39,278 bases of DNA from Thermomonas sp. (GCF_019104945.1 NZ_JAHRWW010000008.1:1-39278); one strand, 5' to 3'; positions 8,522-18,713 are shown, numbered from the stretch's first letter. Notes: a model not told the origin generated them from the sequence alone. A program made the numbers and translations.

Positions 8522-9247
8522 ATGCGCGCTTTATTGCTATCGTTTGCCCTACTCCTTAGCACCTCGCTGCTCGCTCCCGCGCACGCCCAAGCGGCGCTGC
8601 CGGGGCTTACCGAAGGCGTGCAATATCAAAGTATTGACGGCGGGAAGCCGTATAAACAGCTGCCTCCAGGCATGGTGGAAGTGGCTGAGGTGTTTGCCTA
8701 CACCTGCCCGCACTGCGCGCATTTTTCGCCCATGCTAGAAGCGTGGGCCAAACAACTTCCGGCCTACGCCAAGCTGACCCTTGTACCAGGGGTATTTAAC
8801 CGCGAAGACCCATATGCGCGCGCATTTTTCTCCGCGCAGAGCAGCCAATCGTTTGCAGCCCTCCACGACCGCCTTTTTGCCGCGATCCACGAAACCGGCG
8901 AATTGCCACGCAATGCCACCAGCGAGCAGATCATCGCATTTGCTAGCCGCATTCCGGGCGTCAAGGTCGCGGCGTTCAAGGCCGCCATGCAGGACGATGC
9001 CACTCTGCTGCCGAAACTGAAAGCCTCATACGAATTTGCAGCCAACAGCCAAATTGAAGGCACGCCATCACTGATTATTGCCGGCCGCTATCGCATCCTT
9101 GGTAACAGCTATGAAGGCCTTTTAAGCAACGCGCGCAGCGTGATCAATGCGCTGGCACCCAAGAAATCTGCGGCAAAGCCTGCGGCTAAAACCCCGGCAA
9201 AGCCCGCTGTAAAACCTGCCGCGAAACCTGCGGCAGCCCGTTCTTAA
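8522..9247 (+). CDS. dsbA: Periplasmic thiol:disulfide interchange protein DsbA (CPHC type)
   Basis: Thioredoxin-fold oxidase that introduces disulfides into exported proteins. The ATG at 8522 follows a GGAGAGAG ribosome site and starts a signal peptide (MRALLLSFALLLSTSLLAPA), so the longer frame from 8486 is not used. The active site is CPHC (Cys62, Cys65), the E. coli DsbA sequence, and the cis-proline loop is EGTPSL with Pro182. The 241-aa product ends in a low-complexity tail of roughly 28 residues built from KPAAK-like units, about +8 in charge with no acidic residue. The second DsbA gene follows after 20 nt. No DsbB is seen here. The tail is unusual compared with the enterobacterial protein. 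Confidence 0.94.
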   Translation: MRALLLSFALLLSTSLLAPAHAQAALPGLTEGVQYQSIDGGKPYKQLPPGMVEVAEVFAYTCPHCAHFSPMLEAWAKQLPAYAKLTLVPGVFNREDPYARAFFSAQSSQSFAALHDRLFAAIHETGELPRNATSEQIIAFASRIPGVKVAAFKAAMQDDATLLPKLKASYEFAANSQIEGTPSLIIAGRYRILGNSYEGLLSNARSVINALAPKKSAAKPAAKTPAKPAVKPAAKPAAARS

Positions 9248-9267
9248 ACTTTCTTTCGGAAGACGCC

Positions 9268-10128
9268 ATGACTCTGCTGCGCCCCGCGCTACTCTTGATT
9301 GGACTGCTCGCCCTGAGTGCTTGCAAAAACGAAGCCCCGGCCCCCGTCACCGACAGCACCGGTGCCGCCGCGCAGATTCAGACCTCACAAAAGGTGAGCG
9401 ATGCTGATCCGGAGCAGGTAGCCAAAGCCGAAGCGATGCTGAAAGCTGCGGAAGAAGCCGCCGCCAAAGCGCCACCGCTGGTGGAAGGCACCGACTACGT
9501 GTTGGTACCGAACGGCCAGCCGTTTGACACTGCACCGGGCAAAATTGAAGTCGTGGAGTTCTTTGGCTACGTCTGCCCGTTCTGCGCCATGGTGCAGCCC
9601 ACCGTGGCCGCGATGAAGTCCAAGCTGCCGCCGGACGTGCACTTCGTTTATATCCCGGCCGCATTCGGTTCGATGTGGGACAACTACGCCAAGGCGTTCT
9701 ATGCCGCAGAAGCCGCGGGCATTTTGGATAAAACCCACGACGCCATGTTCCGCGCCATCCACCTCGACCACACGCTGAAGGGTGAGCGCGGCATGGACAA
9801 GCCGGAAGAGATCGCCGCGTTCTACGGCAATTACGGCCAAGACCCCAATCAATTCCTGAGTAGCATGCAGAGCTTTGCGGTGGCGTCGAAGGTCAATCGC
9901 GCTCGTCAATACATGACCGACTCGTTCAACGGCGACCAGATGAGCACGCCCGCATTCTTAGTGGATGGCAAGTACCGTGTAAAAGGCAAGAACATCGACG
10001 ACATGTTCCGCATCATCAATCAGCTGATCGTTGCGGAACGCGCCAAACTGGGGAGCGCCACACCTGCAGCCGCCCCGGCGACAGAGGCCGCACCCGCAGC
10101 CAACGACGAAGCAGCAGCACACGAATAA
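9268..10128 (+). CDS. DsbA-family lipoprotein (CPFC type)
   Basis: Second thioredoxin-fold oxidoreductase, tandem to the first. The N-terminus (MTLLRPALLLIGLLALSAC) is a lipoprotein signal with lipobox LSAC, so Cys19 is the likely lipidated residue and the protein would be membrane-anchored in the periplasm. A helical Ala/Lys/Glu linker (residues about 48-70) precedes the DsbA domain. The active site is CPFC (Cys103, Cys106) and the cis-Pro loop is STPAF. The 286-aa product ends in an Ala/Pro/Glu-rich acidic tail, in contrast to the basic tail of its neighbour. A GGAAG ribosome site precedes the start. CPFC differs from CPHC at one dipeptide residue, which usually changes redox potential, so the two may have different substrates or roles. 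Confidence 0.92.
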   Translation: MTLLRPALLLIGLLALSACKNEAPAPVTDSTGAAAQIQTSQKVSDADPEQVAKAEAMLKAAEEAAAKAPPLVEGTDYVLVPNGQPFDTAPGKIEVVEFFGYVCPFCAMVQPTVAAMKSKLPPDVHFVYIPAAFGSMWDNYAKAFYAAEAAGILDKTHDAMFRAIHLDHTLKGERGMDKPEEIAAFYGNYGQDPNQFLSSMQSFAVASKVNRARQYMTDSFNGDQMSTPAFLVDGKYRVKGKNIDDMFRIINQLIVAERAKLGSATPAAAPATEAAPAANDEAAAHE

Positions 10129-10138
10129 AGGCAAGACC

Positions 10139-10897
10139 ATGGATACCCGTCGGCTACGGCTACTCAGCGCGAATATTCAAGCCGGTTCCAGTACGCGCGG
10201 GTACCATGATTATGTGGCACGCAGCTGGTCGCACTTATTGCCTGCGGGCAATAAGCGCGGCGCGTTAGACACAATCGCTCAACTGGCTAAAACGCATGAC
10301 ATCGTGGGGCTGCAAGAAGCCGACCCCGGCAGCCTGCGCTCAGGCTTCACTAACCAAACCCATTACCTCGCCGAGCGTGCCGGGTTTGCCTACTGGAGCC
10401 ACCAACCCAACCGCAACGTGGCGGGCGTCGCATCGAGTGCGAACGGCCTACTGAGCCGCCTACAGCCCTATTTAGTGGAAGATCACACCCTCCCCGGCCG
10501 TATTAAAGGCCGCGGCGTACTCACCGCACATTTCGGCCAGCATGACGACGCCCTCGTCGTGGCAATTGCCCACCTCTCCTTGGGCAGCCAGTCGCGCCAC
10601 CGCCAACTCGACTTTATCGCCGAGCTGCTCAGCAACAGCCCCAATGCTGTCTTGATGGGCGATTTTAACTGCGATCCCGACTGCGCTGAAATGCAGTCAC
10701 TCTATCGCAAGACTAGGCTGCAGCCGCCGGTACACAAGCTGGCCACCTTCCCGTCGTGGAAACCGGCGCGCGCCATTGACCATATGCTGATCACACCATC
10801 ACTCACCATGACGGAAGCGCAGGCCGTTCCAGCTGCATTCTCCGACCATCTAGCGCTGTCGGTGCAGCTGGATATTCCGGAAAGCGCGCTGCACTAA
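10139..10897 (+). CDS. Endonuclease/exonuclease/phosphatase family protein
   Basis: Member of the metal-dependent EEP fold. The frame is open upstream into the preceding gene, but the ATG at 10139 (MDTRRLRLLSANIQAG) lies 10 nt after the dsbA-like stop behind an AAGGCAAG ribosome site and begins with the conserved first strand. Motifs run in the family order: Asn in SANIQ, the metal-binding Glu in GLQEAD, His in AHLSLG, the Asp and Asn in LMGDFNCDP, and the terminal DH in SDHLALSV. The 252-aa product has no signal peptide, so it is probably cytosolic. The substrate (DNA, RNA or phospholipid-like phosphodiester) cannot be told from the sequence. Its stop overlaps the stop of the convergent permease gene. 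Confidence 0.88.
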   Translation: MDTRRLRLLSANIQAGSSTRGYHDYVARSWSHLLPAGNKRGALDTIAQLAKTHDIVGLQEADPGSLRSGFTNQTHYLAERAGFAYWSHQPNRNVAGVASSANGLLSRLQPYLVEDHTLPGRIKGRGVLTAHFGQHDDALVVAIAHLSLGSQSRHRQLDFIAELLSNSPNAVLMGDFNCDPDCAEMQSLYRKTRLQPPVHKLATFPSWKPARAIDHMLITPSLTMTEAQAVPAAFSDHLALSVQLDIPESALH

Positions 10898-11697
10898 GCC
10901 AGCGCGCCATAAGCAAAGCTGCTCCCCACCAGCAGCATGAACACCGCAAATATGCGTTTGAGTTTGGCTCCACTCAATGCATGCGCAAGCCGCGTGCCCC
11001 ACGGCGCCGCCAGTACCGACGCGAGCGCCACGCCGATGGAAGCAGGCAAATACACATAACCCACTGCACCAGGCAATGTCAGCGCACCCGTCGGGGCCTG
11101 TAGTGCATAGCCTAACGCGCTGCCCAAACCAATGAAGATGCCACACGCAGACGATGTACCCACCGCGCGTACCGGAACAACCCTACGCCACACCAGCAGC
11201 GGCACGGTGAGGCTGCCGCCTCCAATCCCCACGATGGCCGACACCAGACCAATTCCGCCGCCCGCTGCGGTATAGCCCGGCCCAGCAGGTGGCGTAGTGC
11301 GTCCACCGTCTTGCGGCGTTTTTGAAAACAACATCTGCAGCGAAACAACATAGCAATACCCCGCCACACACCAGCGCAGCGTATTGCCATCTAAACCAAT
11401 GGCGAAACGGCTGCCCAGCCAGCCCCCCAGCAAAATACCTGGCACCATCCACGCCACCGTAGGCCAGAGCACGCTGCCGCGCCGGTGGTGCGCACGCGCC
11501 GATGAGGCAGCGGTAAGCACAATACTCGCCAACGAGCTTGCCAGCGCGGCATGCATCGCCACATCCACCGGCACGCCCTGCATTGGCAGCAGCCAAGCCA
11601 ACGCCGCCACCAGCACCAAGCCACCACCAATACCCAACAGCCCGGCCAATAGGCCTACGCATAGCCCCAGCAGCAGATAGATCGCAAAAAACAGCAT
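10894..11697 (-). CDS. TSUP-family (TauE/SafE) membrane permease
   Basis: Integral inner-membrane protein of the sulfite exporter/TauE-SafE family, which moves sulfur oxyanions or organosulfur compounds; the substrate is not inferable here. The protein has two homologous halves, each with the family glycine signature: GLLAGLLGIGGGLV at the N-terminus and GLVSAIVGIGGGSLTVP in the middle. About eight hydrophobic segments are visible. The frame is open to 11859, but the ATG at 11697 (MLFFAIYLLLGLCVG) starts directly at the first helix with an AAGG ribosome site about 9 nt upstream; 11718 is an alternative. Divergent from slt; its stop overlaps the EEP gene stop at CTAA (10894-10897). Confidence 0.9.
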   Translation of the reverse strand: MLFFAIYLLLGLCVGLLAGLLGIGGGLVLVAALAWLLPMQGVPVDVAMHAALASSLASIVLTAASSARAHHRRGSVLWPTVAWMVPGILLGGWLGSRFAIGLDGNTLRWCVAGYCYVVSLQMLFSKTPQDGGRTTPPAGPGYTAAGGGIGLVSAIVGIGGGSLTVPLLVWRRVVPVRAVGTSSACGIFIGLGSALGYALQAPTGALTLPGAVGYVYLPASIGVALASVLAAPWGTRLAHALSGAKLKRIFAVFMLLVGSSFAYGALA

Positions 11698-11719
11698 GGC
11701 CCAATGCCTTCGTTGCATC

Positions 11720-11747
11720 TTGAAGAGCTTGCATGCTGGGCTATAGT
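11720..11747 (+). promoter_or_regulatory. Promoter of slt predicting a leaderless mRNA
   Basis: TTGAAG (11720-11725) and TATAGT (11742-11747) are 16 nt apart. The -10 box ends 6 nt before the ATG at 11754, so the expected start is the A of the start codon. The CTATAG core is itself palindromic. Confidence 0.5.
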
Positions 11748-11753
11748 GCTGCA

Positions 11754-13817
11754 ATGCACAAGTTCGCCGCCCCCCTCCTTGCGCTGGGCCTGCTTTTGGG
11801 TCTCCCAGCCACTGCTGCGCAAACACCGCCTGCACGCGCCAACGCCAAACCCAGCCCACCGGTACTCATTCCAGTACCCACTTCCGCTTTCCGCGCTGCG
11901 TTTGAGGCCGCCACCCGAAGCGGCCTCGACGATATCGCGCTGGCCGCCTTTCGCGGCCAACCGCTGGCTGGATGGCTGGAATACAGCGCACTGCGACAAC
12001 GTTTTAATACGCTTCCTCTGGAACGTGGTGATCAATTTTTGCAGCGATATGCTAACGAAGCAGTCGCGCAGCCATTTCGTCATGACTGGCTAAAAGCCCT
12101 CGCTGCGCGTAACGAGTGGCCGGCCTATCTGCGCCTGTGGGATGCCCGCATCGACGACCCCGCGCTGCGTTGCCTGCGCCTGCAGGCGCTGATGAGCTTA
12201 AACCGCATTGATCCTGCCTGGACCAGCGACGCGCAAGCGCTTTGGCGCAGCAGCGGAAACTCCTTCCCCGCACAGTGTGATCCCGTTTTTGCTCAGCTCT
12301 CCGCACAAGGTGGCCTGCCCGATGCACTGCGCTGGGAGCGCTTTGATCTTGCCGTGGATGCTGTGCAAGCCGGCGTCATGCGCAGTATCGCCAGTGGCTT
12401 TCCTGCAGCGGAGACCGCGCAGGCCAACGCTTATGCCAGCTACATCGACGCACCAGATACTGACGTCAGCACTTGGCCGAAAACCCCACGCAGCCGCAAG
12501 GTGGTCTCGGTGGCGTTAGCTAAACTCGCCAAAGCCTCACCCGACCGCGCCGAAGCCATGCTGCCCGACGTAACGGCTACGCTTGGGCTGGATGAAAACG
12601 ACAAAGGTCGCGTGCTGTATCAAATCGCGCTATGGACGGTGGCCTCGTACCTGCCGCAATCGGCACAGCGCCTCGCCAACGTGCCGCTTTCGGCCTATGA
12701 CGCTAGTTTGCACGAATGGCAGGCACGCGAAGCCCTTGCACGCAGCGATTGGCCCGCCGCACTTGCAGCGATCAAACGCATGCCCGAAGAGCAGCGCAGC
12801 GATTCACGCTGGCTCTATTTGGCCGCACGTAGCAGCGAGCTTAGCGGCGACATCAACAGCGCCAAACCGCTGTACGCGCAAGCGGCGCTGAAGTCGGATT
12901 TCCACGGCTTTCTTGCCGCCGACCAGCTCAATCAGCCCTATACCTTATGCCCCTGGGAACCGCTCATCACACCTACGGAACAACTAGCAATTGCAAAAGA
13001 CCCGGCCATCATTCGCGCACTGCAATTATTCGCACTTGACCGCAAAGGTTGGGCAGCGCGCGAATGGAACGACGCCCTGACCCGCTTTACCGATACCCAG
13101 CGCCATATCGCTGTGGCGGTCGCGCAAGACAACGGTTGGTTCGATCGCGGCGTCTTTGGCCTGCTCAATGTGGACGGCAAACGCTACCCCAGCGAGCAGC
13201 GCCTCTACACACTGCGTTTTCCCTTGCACCATAGCGATAGCATCCGCCGCGAAGCCGCGCGCAACGTGCTGGACCCGGCATGGGTCGCTGCAGAAATTCG
13301 CGCCGAATCGGTATTTGACCCCAACGCCCGCTCCGCCGCCGACGCGCGCGGGCTGATGCAGGTCATTCCAAGCACTGGCGCGGCCACCGCTGCAAAGCTA
13401 GGCCTGCCGTGGACCGGCGCAGACAGCCTGTATGACGCCGACACCAATATCACCCTAGGCACCGCTTACTTGCGCCAGCTAATGGATCGCTACGGCGGCA
13501 AACCCTATCAAGTGATCGCTGGATATAACGCAGGGCCTGCGCCACTTAACCGTTGGCTCAGCCAGCGCCCAGACATGGATCCGGCGATCTGGATTGAAAC
13601 CATTAGCTACAAAGAAACTCGCGAATATGTGGCCCGCGTGCTGAGCTTTAGCACGCTCTACGACTGGCGCCTCAACGGCGACGCCCACCGCCTCACCGAC
13701 CGCATGCTGGGTAATATCGACGGCCCGCGCAAAGGCTTCGTGTGTCCAGCCGCACCCGCGATTAAAACCACCGCGCCCAAGCCCGCCGTAAAGCGTGGCC
13801 GCAGCCACCGTTCCTGA
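11754..13817 (+). CDS. slt: Soluble lytic murein transglycosylase
   Basis: Periplasmic enzyme that cleaves the MurNAc-GlcNAc bond of peptidoglycan with formation of 1,6-anhydro-MurNAc. The 687-aa product has a signal peptide (MHKFAAPLLALGLLLGLPAT), a long alpha-helical superhelix region as in Slt70 (residues about 40-490), and a C-terminal SLT domain. The catalytic Glu is E518 in IRAESVFDPNARS, followed by ARGLMQVIPSTG and the QVIAGYNAGPAPLNRW motif. A start at 11733 is also possible, preceded by GAAGAG, but the ATG at 11754 matches the predicted transcription start. The C-terminus is short, basic and Pro/Ala-rich (KPAVKRGRSHRS). It is divergent from the TSUP permease. Confidence 0.93.
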   Translation: MHKFAAPLLALGLLLGLPATAAQTPPARANAKPSPPVLIPVPTSAFRAAFEAATRSGLDDIALAAFRGQPLAGWLEYSALRQRFNTLPLERGDQFLQRYANEAVAQPFRHDWLKALAARNEWPAYLRLWDARIDDPALRCLRLQALMSLNRIDPAWTSDAQALWRSSGNSFPAQCDPVFAQLSAQGGLPDALRWERFDLAVDAVQAGVMRSIASGFPAAETAQANAYASYIDAPDTDVSTWPKTPRSRKVVSVALAKLAKASPDRAEAMLPDVTATLGLDENDKGRVLYQIALWTVASYLPQSAQRLANVPLSAYDASLHEWQAREALARSDWPAALAAIKRMPEEQRSDSRWLYLAARSSELSGDINSAKPLYAQAALKSDFHGFLAADQLNQPYTLCPWEPLITPTEQLAIAKDPAIIRALQLFALDRKGWAAREWNDALTRFTDTQRHIAVAVAQDNGWFDRGVFGLLNVDGKRYPSEQRLYTLRFPLHHSDSIRREAARNVLDPAWVAAEIRAESVFDPNARSAADARGLMQVIPSTGAATAAKLGLPWTGADSLYDADTNITLGTAYLRQLMDRYGGKPYQVIAGYNAGPAPLNRWLSQRPDMDPAIWIETISYKETREYVARVLSFSTLYDWRLNGDAHRLTDRMLGNIDGPRKGFVCPAAPAIKTTAPKPAVKRGRSHRS

Positions 13818-13858
13818 ATCTAGCCCGCAAGGCACAAGACGCTGCCGCCGCGCGCGGC

Positions 13859-13864
13859 TACAAT
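13859..13864 (+). promoter_or_regulatory. -10-like hexamer of the WGR gene
   Basis: TACAAT lies exactly 6 nt before the ATG at 13871, so a transcript would be leaderless. No good -35 hexamer was found at 16-18 nt upstream, so the assignment rests on spacing and the -10 match alone. Confidence 0.38.
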
Positions 13865-13870
13865 TCAGCT

Positions 13871-14125
13871 ATGCGCCTATTGTTGCAACAACGCCCCGAT
13901 GGCCGCGAAGCGCCGCGCTTCGTCCAACTTCAGCTTCAGCAAGACCTGCTGGGTGGCTGGGAGCTGCTGCGCGAAACTGGGCAAACGGGCGGCCGTAGCA
14001 CTTTGCGCAAATCGCTTTTTCAAGATCACGCCAGCGCACTTGTCGCGCTGGAAAAAGAGCGCGACCTGCATCTGAAGAAAGGTTTTCAGCTGGTCTTTGC
14101 GCAGGGCGCTGAAGCGCCAAAATAA
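13871..14125 (+). CDS. Small WGR-domain protein
   Basis: An 84-aa protein made almost wholly of a WGR-like domain, the small nucleic-acid-associated module found in PARPs and some bacterial proteins. Family-like features are the central GGWELLRETGQTGGRSTLR (corresponding to the W-G-R loop) and the C-terminal helix with ALVALEKERDLHLKKGFQL, which matches the usual ending with a KKG turn. The canonical WGR tripeptide is degenerate here. No signal peptide or membrane segment. It sits 14 nt before hemE and 53 nt after slt, so it is probably co-transcribed with hemE. The role is unknown; the domain suggests nucleic-acid binding but nothing in the context confirms that. Confidence 0.72.
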   Translation: MRLLLQQRPDGREAPRFVQLQLQQDLLGGWELLRETGQTGGRSTLRKSLFQDHASALVALEKERDLHLKKGFQLVFAQGAEAPK

Positions 14126-14139
14126 CCTAGGACTCCATA

Positions 14140-15198
14140 ATGAACCCACTCAAGAACGACCGTTTTTTGCGCGCACTGCGCCGTGAACCTGTAGATGCAA
14201 CGCCGGTGTGGCTGATGCGCCAAGCTGGGCGTTATTTACCGGAATACCGCGCCACGCGCCAAGCGGCCGGCAGCTTTCTTGCCATGGCCAAGACGCCTGA
14301 GCTGGCCTGCGAAGTCACCCTGCAGCCGCTGCGCCGGTTTCCTTTGGACGCGGCGATTTTGTTTTCCGACATCCTCACCGTCCCCGATGCGATGGGGCTT
14401 GGTCTGTATTTTGTGGAAGGCGAAGGCCCGAAATTTGAACGCCCGGTGCGCAGCGTTGCTGATATCCAGCAGCTTGCCGTACCCGACATGGAAACCAGCC
14501 TGCGCTACGTAATGGACGCCGTGCGCTTGATTCGCCGCGAGCTGGATAACAGCGTGCCACTGATTGGCTTCTCCGGCAGCCCGTGGACGCTGGCCTGCTA
14601 TATGGTGGAAGGCGGCGGCAGCGATAACTTCGGCAAGGTCAAGGCGCTTGCCCTCAACGAACCAGCGGCGATGCACCAACTGCTGAGCGTTGTCACTGAT
14701 GCCGTAATCGCCTACCTTTCCGCACAGCACGCCGCGGGCGCGCAGGCACTACAGGTGTTTGATACATGGGGCGGCACGCTCTCCCCGGCAATGTATCGCG
14801 AATTTTCTCTGCCCTACCTTACCCGCATCGCGCGCGAACTGAAGCGCGACGATGCACCGCTCATTCTGTTTGGCAAAGGCAACGCGCCGCATCTTGAAGC
14901 ACTTGCTGCCAGCGGCACAGAAGGGCTTGGGGTCGATTGGACGGTGACGCTGGAAGATGCGGCACGCCGCACGGGCGGCCAAGTGGCGCTGCAGGGTAAC
15001 CTCGACCCAGCCATGCTCTACGGTAGCCCAGAGGCTATTCGTGCGCAGGTGCGTGCCGTGCTCGATAGCTACCGCGACGGCAACGGCGGCTCACGCGAAG
15101 GACACGTCTTTAACCTTGGGCACGGCATGTCGCCGGATATGAACCCGGACCACGTCGCCGCGTTGGTGGACGAAGTGCACCGCTACAGCGCGCGTTAA
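14140..15198 (+). CDS. hemE: Uroporphyrinogen decarboxylase
   Basis: Cytosolic heme-pathway enzyme that removes four acetate carboxyls from uroporphyrinogen III to give coproporphyrinogen III. The 352-aa length is standard. The N-terminal signature ([16 protein letters not shown]) with its substrate-binding Arg residues is present, as are the [14 protein letters not shown] segment with its catalytic Asp, the [16 protein letters not shown] motif and the C-terminal LGHGM loop with the conserved His. The start has an AGGA ribosome site 8 nt upstream. The last four bases (15195-15198, TTAA) overlap the stop of the convergent sensor kinase. Confidence 0.97.
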   Translation: MNPLKNDRFLRALRREPVDATPVWLMRQAGRYLPEYRATRQAAGSFLAMAKTPELACEVTLQPLRRFPLDAAILFSDILTVPDAMGLGLYFVEGEGPKFERPVRSVADIQQLAVPDMETSLRYVMDAVRLIRRELDNSVPLIGFSGSPWTLACYMVEGGGSDNFGKVKALALNEPAAMHQLLSVVTDAVIAYLSAQHAAGAQALQVFDTWGGTLSPAMYREFSLPYLTRIARELKRDDAPLILFGKGNAPHLEALAASGTEGLGVDWTVTLEDAARRTGGQVALQGNLDPAMLYGSPEAIRAQVRAVLDSYRDGNGGSREGHVFNLGHGMSPDMNPDHVAALVDEVHRYSAR

Positions 15199-18100
15199 GC
15201 GCGCATCAACGCCTCCAGCGCCTGCGCCAGCAATGCGCCGGTGACAGGTTTACGCAAGAAGCCGCTAAACCCAGCGGCACTTGCCTGCTGCTCGGCTTGT
15301 GCATCCGAGCGCGCGGTGACTGCCAGCAAGGGCATTTCGACCCCTTGCTGACGCAGCGCGTGCGCCAGCGTGAGGCCATCCATCCCCGGAAGATCGAGAT
15401 CGAGCAGCGCAGCATCAAAGCGCTGTACGGTCACTTCCGTAAAAGCCCCCATCGCATGCCCAACGTGAACCACACGATGCCCCTGCCCCTGTAAGAGCCC
15501 AGAAATCGCCTGCGCCACGATGGGATCGTCTTCGACCAAAAGCAGCGCAAGAGTGCGATGCTGATGATTGGGATGTTGTTCTTCAACTATTTTGCGCTCT
15601 GCTGCGGCAGGCAGCGCCGACACCGCCAGCGGAAGCTCAACAACAAACCGTGTGCCTTTTCCTAATTCGCTCTCTACACGAATTCGCCCGCCCATCGCAG
15701 CGGCTAGCTCCTGCGAAATGGCGAGACCCAGCCCGCTTCCGCCATAACGCGCAGCGGTACGCGCCCCTTCCGCCTGTTCGAAGCGGCGGAATAAGCGCTC
15801 CTGTTGTTCCGCGCTCAACCCCGGCCCGGTATCGGCCACGACAAACTGCACACCCTGCGGTTGCAGCGCATAAGACTCCAGTGCCACGTGGCCGTGGTCG
15901 GTGAACTTAACTGCATTGCCGATCAAGTTCAGCAGAATCTGCTGCACTCGCGTGCGATCACCCAGCAGTGCGGCCGGGAGGGCATCATCGACATGCTCAA
16001 CGAAGGCCAAGCCTTTGCGTTCGGCCACCGGCGCCATAAGCCCAGCCACATCATCTAACAGCCCGCGCACGGAAAAACGCGCATTCGTCAATTCAAGTTT
16101 GCCTGCTTCGATGCGCGCCAAATCCAGCGCATCATTGACCAGACGCAATAAGTGTTGGCCCGCGCGCCGAATGGCTTCCACATGCCCGCGCTGCCGCTCA
16201 TCCAACGGTGTTGTTTGTAGCAGCTCGGCCATGCCCAACACGCCCGTCATCGGCGTGCGCACCTCATGCCCCAGTGTGGCAAGAAAACGCGATTTCGCTT
16301 CAGACGCCTGTTCGGCCAGTTCGCGCTTATGCTCGGCCAGTTGCCACGCGTGTCTCCTGCGCAAACGCAGCCGGTACAACCATGCCACTGCCACCAATGT
16401 GAGCAGCAGCGCGAGTGTATAGGCCGCCTTCGCCCAACCGCTCCACCACCATGGCGATAGCACGGTAAACGCCAGCGCTTGCTCTTGCGCCACATTGCCC
16501 GCGCCATCGCGCGCACGGAAGCGCAGCACATAATGCCCCGGCGAAAGCCCCGTCAGCACACGATCACCTTCCGCGCCAAGCGCCACCCAGCCGCGATCAA
16601 AACCGTCGAGCTTGGCCCAATACCGATTCAACGCGGGGTCATCAAAAGCCAGCAGGCGCGCACCAAACCGAAACTCGCGGTCTTGATAGGCAAACTCAAG
16701 CCGCTTGACCAACGCCTGCTCTTGCCAACGCCCATCGCGGCGTACAGACACGCGATCTAGGCGCAGCACCGGGCGCGCAGGCTTTGGATCTTGCGCGGAG
16801 GTATCCACCAACAACAAGCTGCCGTCTGCTGCAGCCAATGCAAGCACCCCTTGCTTGCTCATCGCCAGCGCGCGGTCTTGATATTCCTCACTCGCATCAC
16901 CGTCTTGCATGCCGTGGCGGCGAAACATACGACGCGCAGGATCCCAGCGGAACAAGCCTCGCGTGGTGCTCATCCACACACGATGTTTGCTATCTACATC
17001 CAGCCCCGCGGCCCCTAATGCCGGAACACCTTGGCTACTGCCAATCTGCGCCGTTTGCTGCCAATGTTCGCCTTGGCGTTTGAATGCAAACAGCCCCGCC
17101 TGACTTTGCAGCCAAAGTAGGTTTGGCCCGTCAAACGCAAGGGCAAATACACGTTCCTTTGGTAGGGTTGGTAACTGTTGAAAGCGCTTACCATCTGGGC
17201 TTAGCGTCAGCACGCCGGTGTCTGTCGCAAGGAATACTTCCCCCTTTGGCGAAAGCACCAGCGCTTCAATGTCGGCCGCGTCCAAACCACTTCCTTCACC
17301 TGCAGGAAAATTACGTAGTACCGCTCCACTATGCTGGTCGCGCTGTTGCACGCCGCCACCAGGGGCCGACAGCCAAAGCGTGCCATCGTCGGCCACTTGC
17401 ACATGATCCACCTGCCCTGCTGGCGCTGGGTTTTCAGCGTCCGATTTTTTCCACTGTTTCAGCTCGCCGCTGGCGCTTAGCTGGATCAGCCCAAGCCGAT
17501 GGCCGAACCAAAGATTGCCCAGCGCATCCTCGGCGATAGCAAATAGTTTCGTGCCGCGCAGCTGAGCTAGATCATCATCTGCCAGTGTTTGAATTTCACC
17601 ATCTGGGCGCAGATGCTCCACCATCCCGTTGAAACCACCCAACCAAAAGCCACCGTTACGTGCAGGCGCAATCGCTCGATACAACGTGCCCTGCAGGCCG
17701 TCTTGCTCATTTTTGAAACGCGCCATCTGGTGCCAATCGGAATGCAGATAACCCAAGCCTGCACCGGCAATTGGCGCCCAAAGTGCTCCATCGGCCTGCA
17801 GCAAGAGCGTCAACAATGCGCGCGGAATATCCGTGCCTGTGCTGGCCTTCACTGGCACCGGAGGCGCCGCCCCATGCTGCAACCACAGCCCGCGCTGACT
17901 GGCGATCCAATGACCGCCATCGCGGTCGCTGGCAATCGCCATCATGGCGTTAGGCCGCTGGAACATCGGGGCCCACGCGGGTTGCCGCCATTGGTCTTGC
18001 GCCCAATTCCATACACCTGCGGCCGTTCCGGCCCACAGCCCATCGCGCTGCATGCTGAGTGAATAAATCAGCGGCTGCTCGTCTAATTCCGGCAGATTCA

Positions 18101-18713
18101 CGGGCGTAAACGCGCCCCCTTGCTGACGCGCCAGTCCCGCATCGGTTCCTACCCAAAGCGCTCCTGCCGCATCCACCGCAAGCGCGAGCACTGTGTTCGA
18201 AGGTAGCCCGTCATGTTCCGCCGTGAAGCGCTGGAGCTTGTGATCGCGCCCCATCTTGTAGAGACCGCCATCGTAGGTGCCAAACCAAACAGTCTCCCCT
18301 TGCTTGGCAAACGACCAAATATCATCGCTCCCCAATAATGTTTGATTGCGCATCCGAATCTGGGTGAAGTGATGGCGCGTTGCATCAAGAATACTGATGC
18401 CCTGCCCCTCTACCGCCACCCACAGCCGGTTATCCGCATCCACCAGCAGCGCCTGCACATTGTTCCCCGGCAGCCCCTGCGGCTGCTGCGGATCGTGCCG
18501 CCATACCCGCACGTCCACACCGTCATAGCGCGCCAAACCGTCGGCCGTGCCAATCCAGAGATAGCCATCTTGATCGCGCACCAGTGCTTTGACTTCCGTC
18601 GAGGGCAAGCCCTGCGCGGGGCCAAGCACGCGAAACCGTGGCTTTTCTGGCACATTGGCCAAAGCACAGGCGCAAACAAACCACAGTAGGCAAAGCCAGA
18701 ATCGGTGCAGCAT
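15195..18713 (-). CDS. Hybrid sensor histidine kinase with periplasmic Reg_prop propeller
   Basis: Membrane-bound two-component sensor of the one-chain hybrid type, 1172 aa from the ATG at 18713; a longer frame exists to 18779, but this ATG starts a signal peptide ([20 protein letters not shown]) and follows AGAGGGGAT. Domains: Reg_prop blades (residues about 30-640, repeats such as [17 protein letters not shown] and [14 protein letters not shown]), a Y_Y_Y domain (about 690-755, ending [16 protein letters not shown]), one membrane helix (about 760-780), HisKA with His816 in [11 protein letters not shown], HATPase_c ([26 protein letters not shown]) and a C-terminal receiver with Asp1105 in [11 protein letters not shown] and Lys in FLRKP. 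No separate DNA-binding regulator is adjacent, so phosphate must pass elsewhere. The stimulus is unknown; some family members sense polysaccharide breakdown products. Confidence 0.93.
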   Translation of the reverse strand: MLHRFWLCLLWFVCACALANVPEKPRFRVLGPAQGLPSTEVKALVRDQDGYLWIGTADGLARYDGVDVRVWRHDPQQPQGLPGNNVQALLVDADNRLWVAVEGQGISILDATRHHFTQIRMRNQTLLGSDDIWSFAKQGETVWFGTYDGGLYKMGRDHKLQRFTAEHDGLPSNTVLALAVDAAGALWVGTDAGLARQQGGAFTPVNLPELDEQPLIYSLSMQRDGLWAGTAAGVWNWAQDQWRQPAWAPMFQRPNAMMAIASDRDGGHWIASQRGLWLQHGAAPPVPVKASTGTDIPRALLTLLLQADGALWAPIAGAGLGYLHSDWHQMARFKNEQDGLQGTLYRAIAPARNGGFWLGGFNGMVEHLRPDGEIQTLADDDLAQLRGTKLFAIAEDALGNLWFGHRLGLIQLSASGELKQWKKSDAENPAPAGQVDHVQVADDGTLWLSAPGGGVQQRDQHSGAVLRNFPAGEGSGLDAADIEALVLSPKGEVFLATDTGVLTLSPDGKRFQQLPTLPKERVFALAFDGPNLLWLQSQAGLFAFKRQGEHWQQTAQIGSSQGVPALGAAGLDVDSKHRVWMSTTRGLFRWDPARRMFRRHGMQDGDASEEYQDRALAMSKQGVLALAAADGSLLLVDTSAQDPKPARPVLRLDRVSVRRDGRWQEQALVKRLEFAYQDREFRFGARLLAFDDPALNRYWAKLDGFDRGWVALGAEGDRVLTGLSPGHYVLRFRARDGAGNVAQEQALAFTVLSPWWWSGWAKAAYTLALLLTLVAVAWLYRLRLRRRHAWQLAEHKRELAEQASEAKSRFLATLGHEVRTPMTGVLGMAELLQTTPLDERQRGHVEAIRRAGQHLLRLVNDALDLARIEAGKLELTNARFSVRGLLDDVAGLMAPVAERKGLAFVEHVDDALPAALLGDRTRVQQILLNLIGNAVKFTDHGHVALESYALQPQGVQFVVADTGPGLSAEQQERLFRRFEQAEGARTAARYGGSGLGLAISQELAAAMGGRIRVESELGKGTRFVVELPLAVSALPAAAERKIVEEQHPNHQHRTLALLLVEDDPIVAQAISGLLQGQGHRVVHVGHAMGAFTEVTVQRFDAALLDLDLPGMDGLTLAHALRQQGVEMPLLAVTARSDAQAEQQASAAGFSGFLRKPVTGALLAQALEALMRA

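Noticed and set aside
9160-9245. Repeat array in the DsbA tail as a DNA tandem repeat
   Set aside because: The DNA units are imperfect and explained by the KPAAK coding repeats; no independent repeat element is supported.
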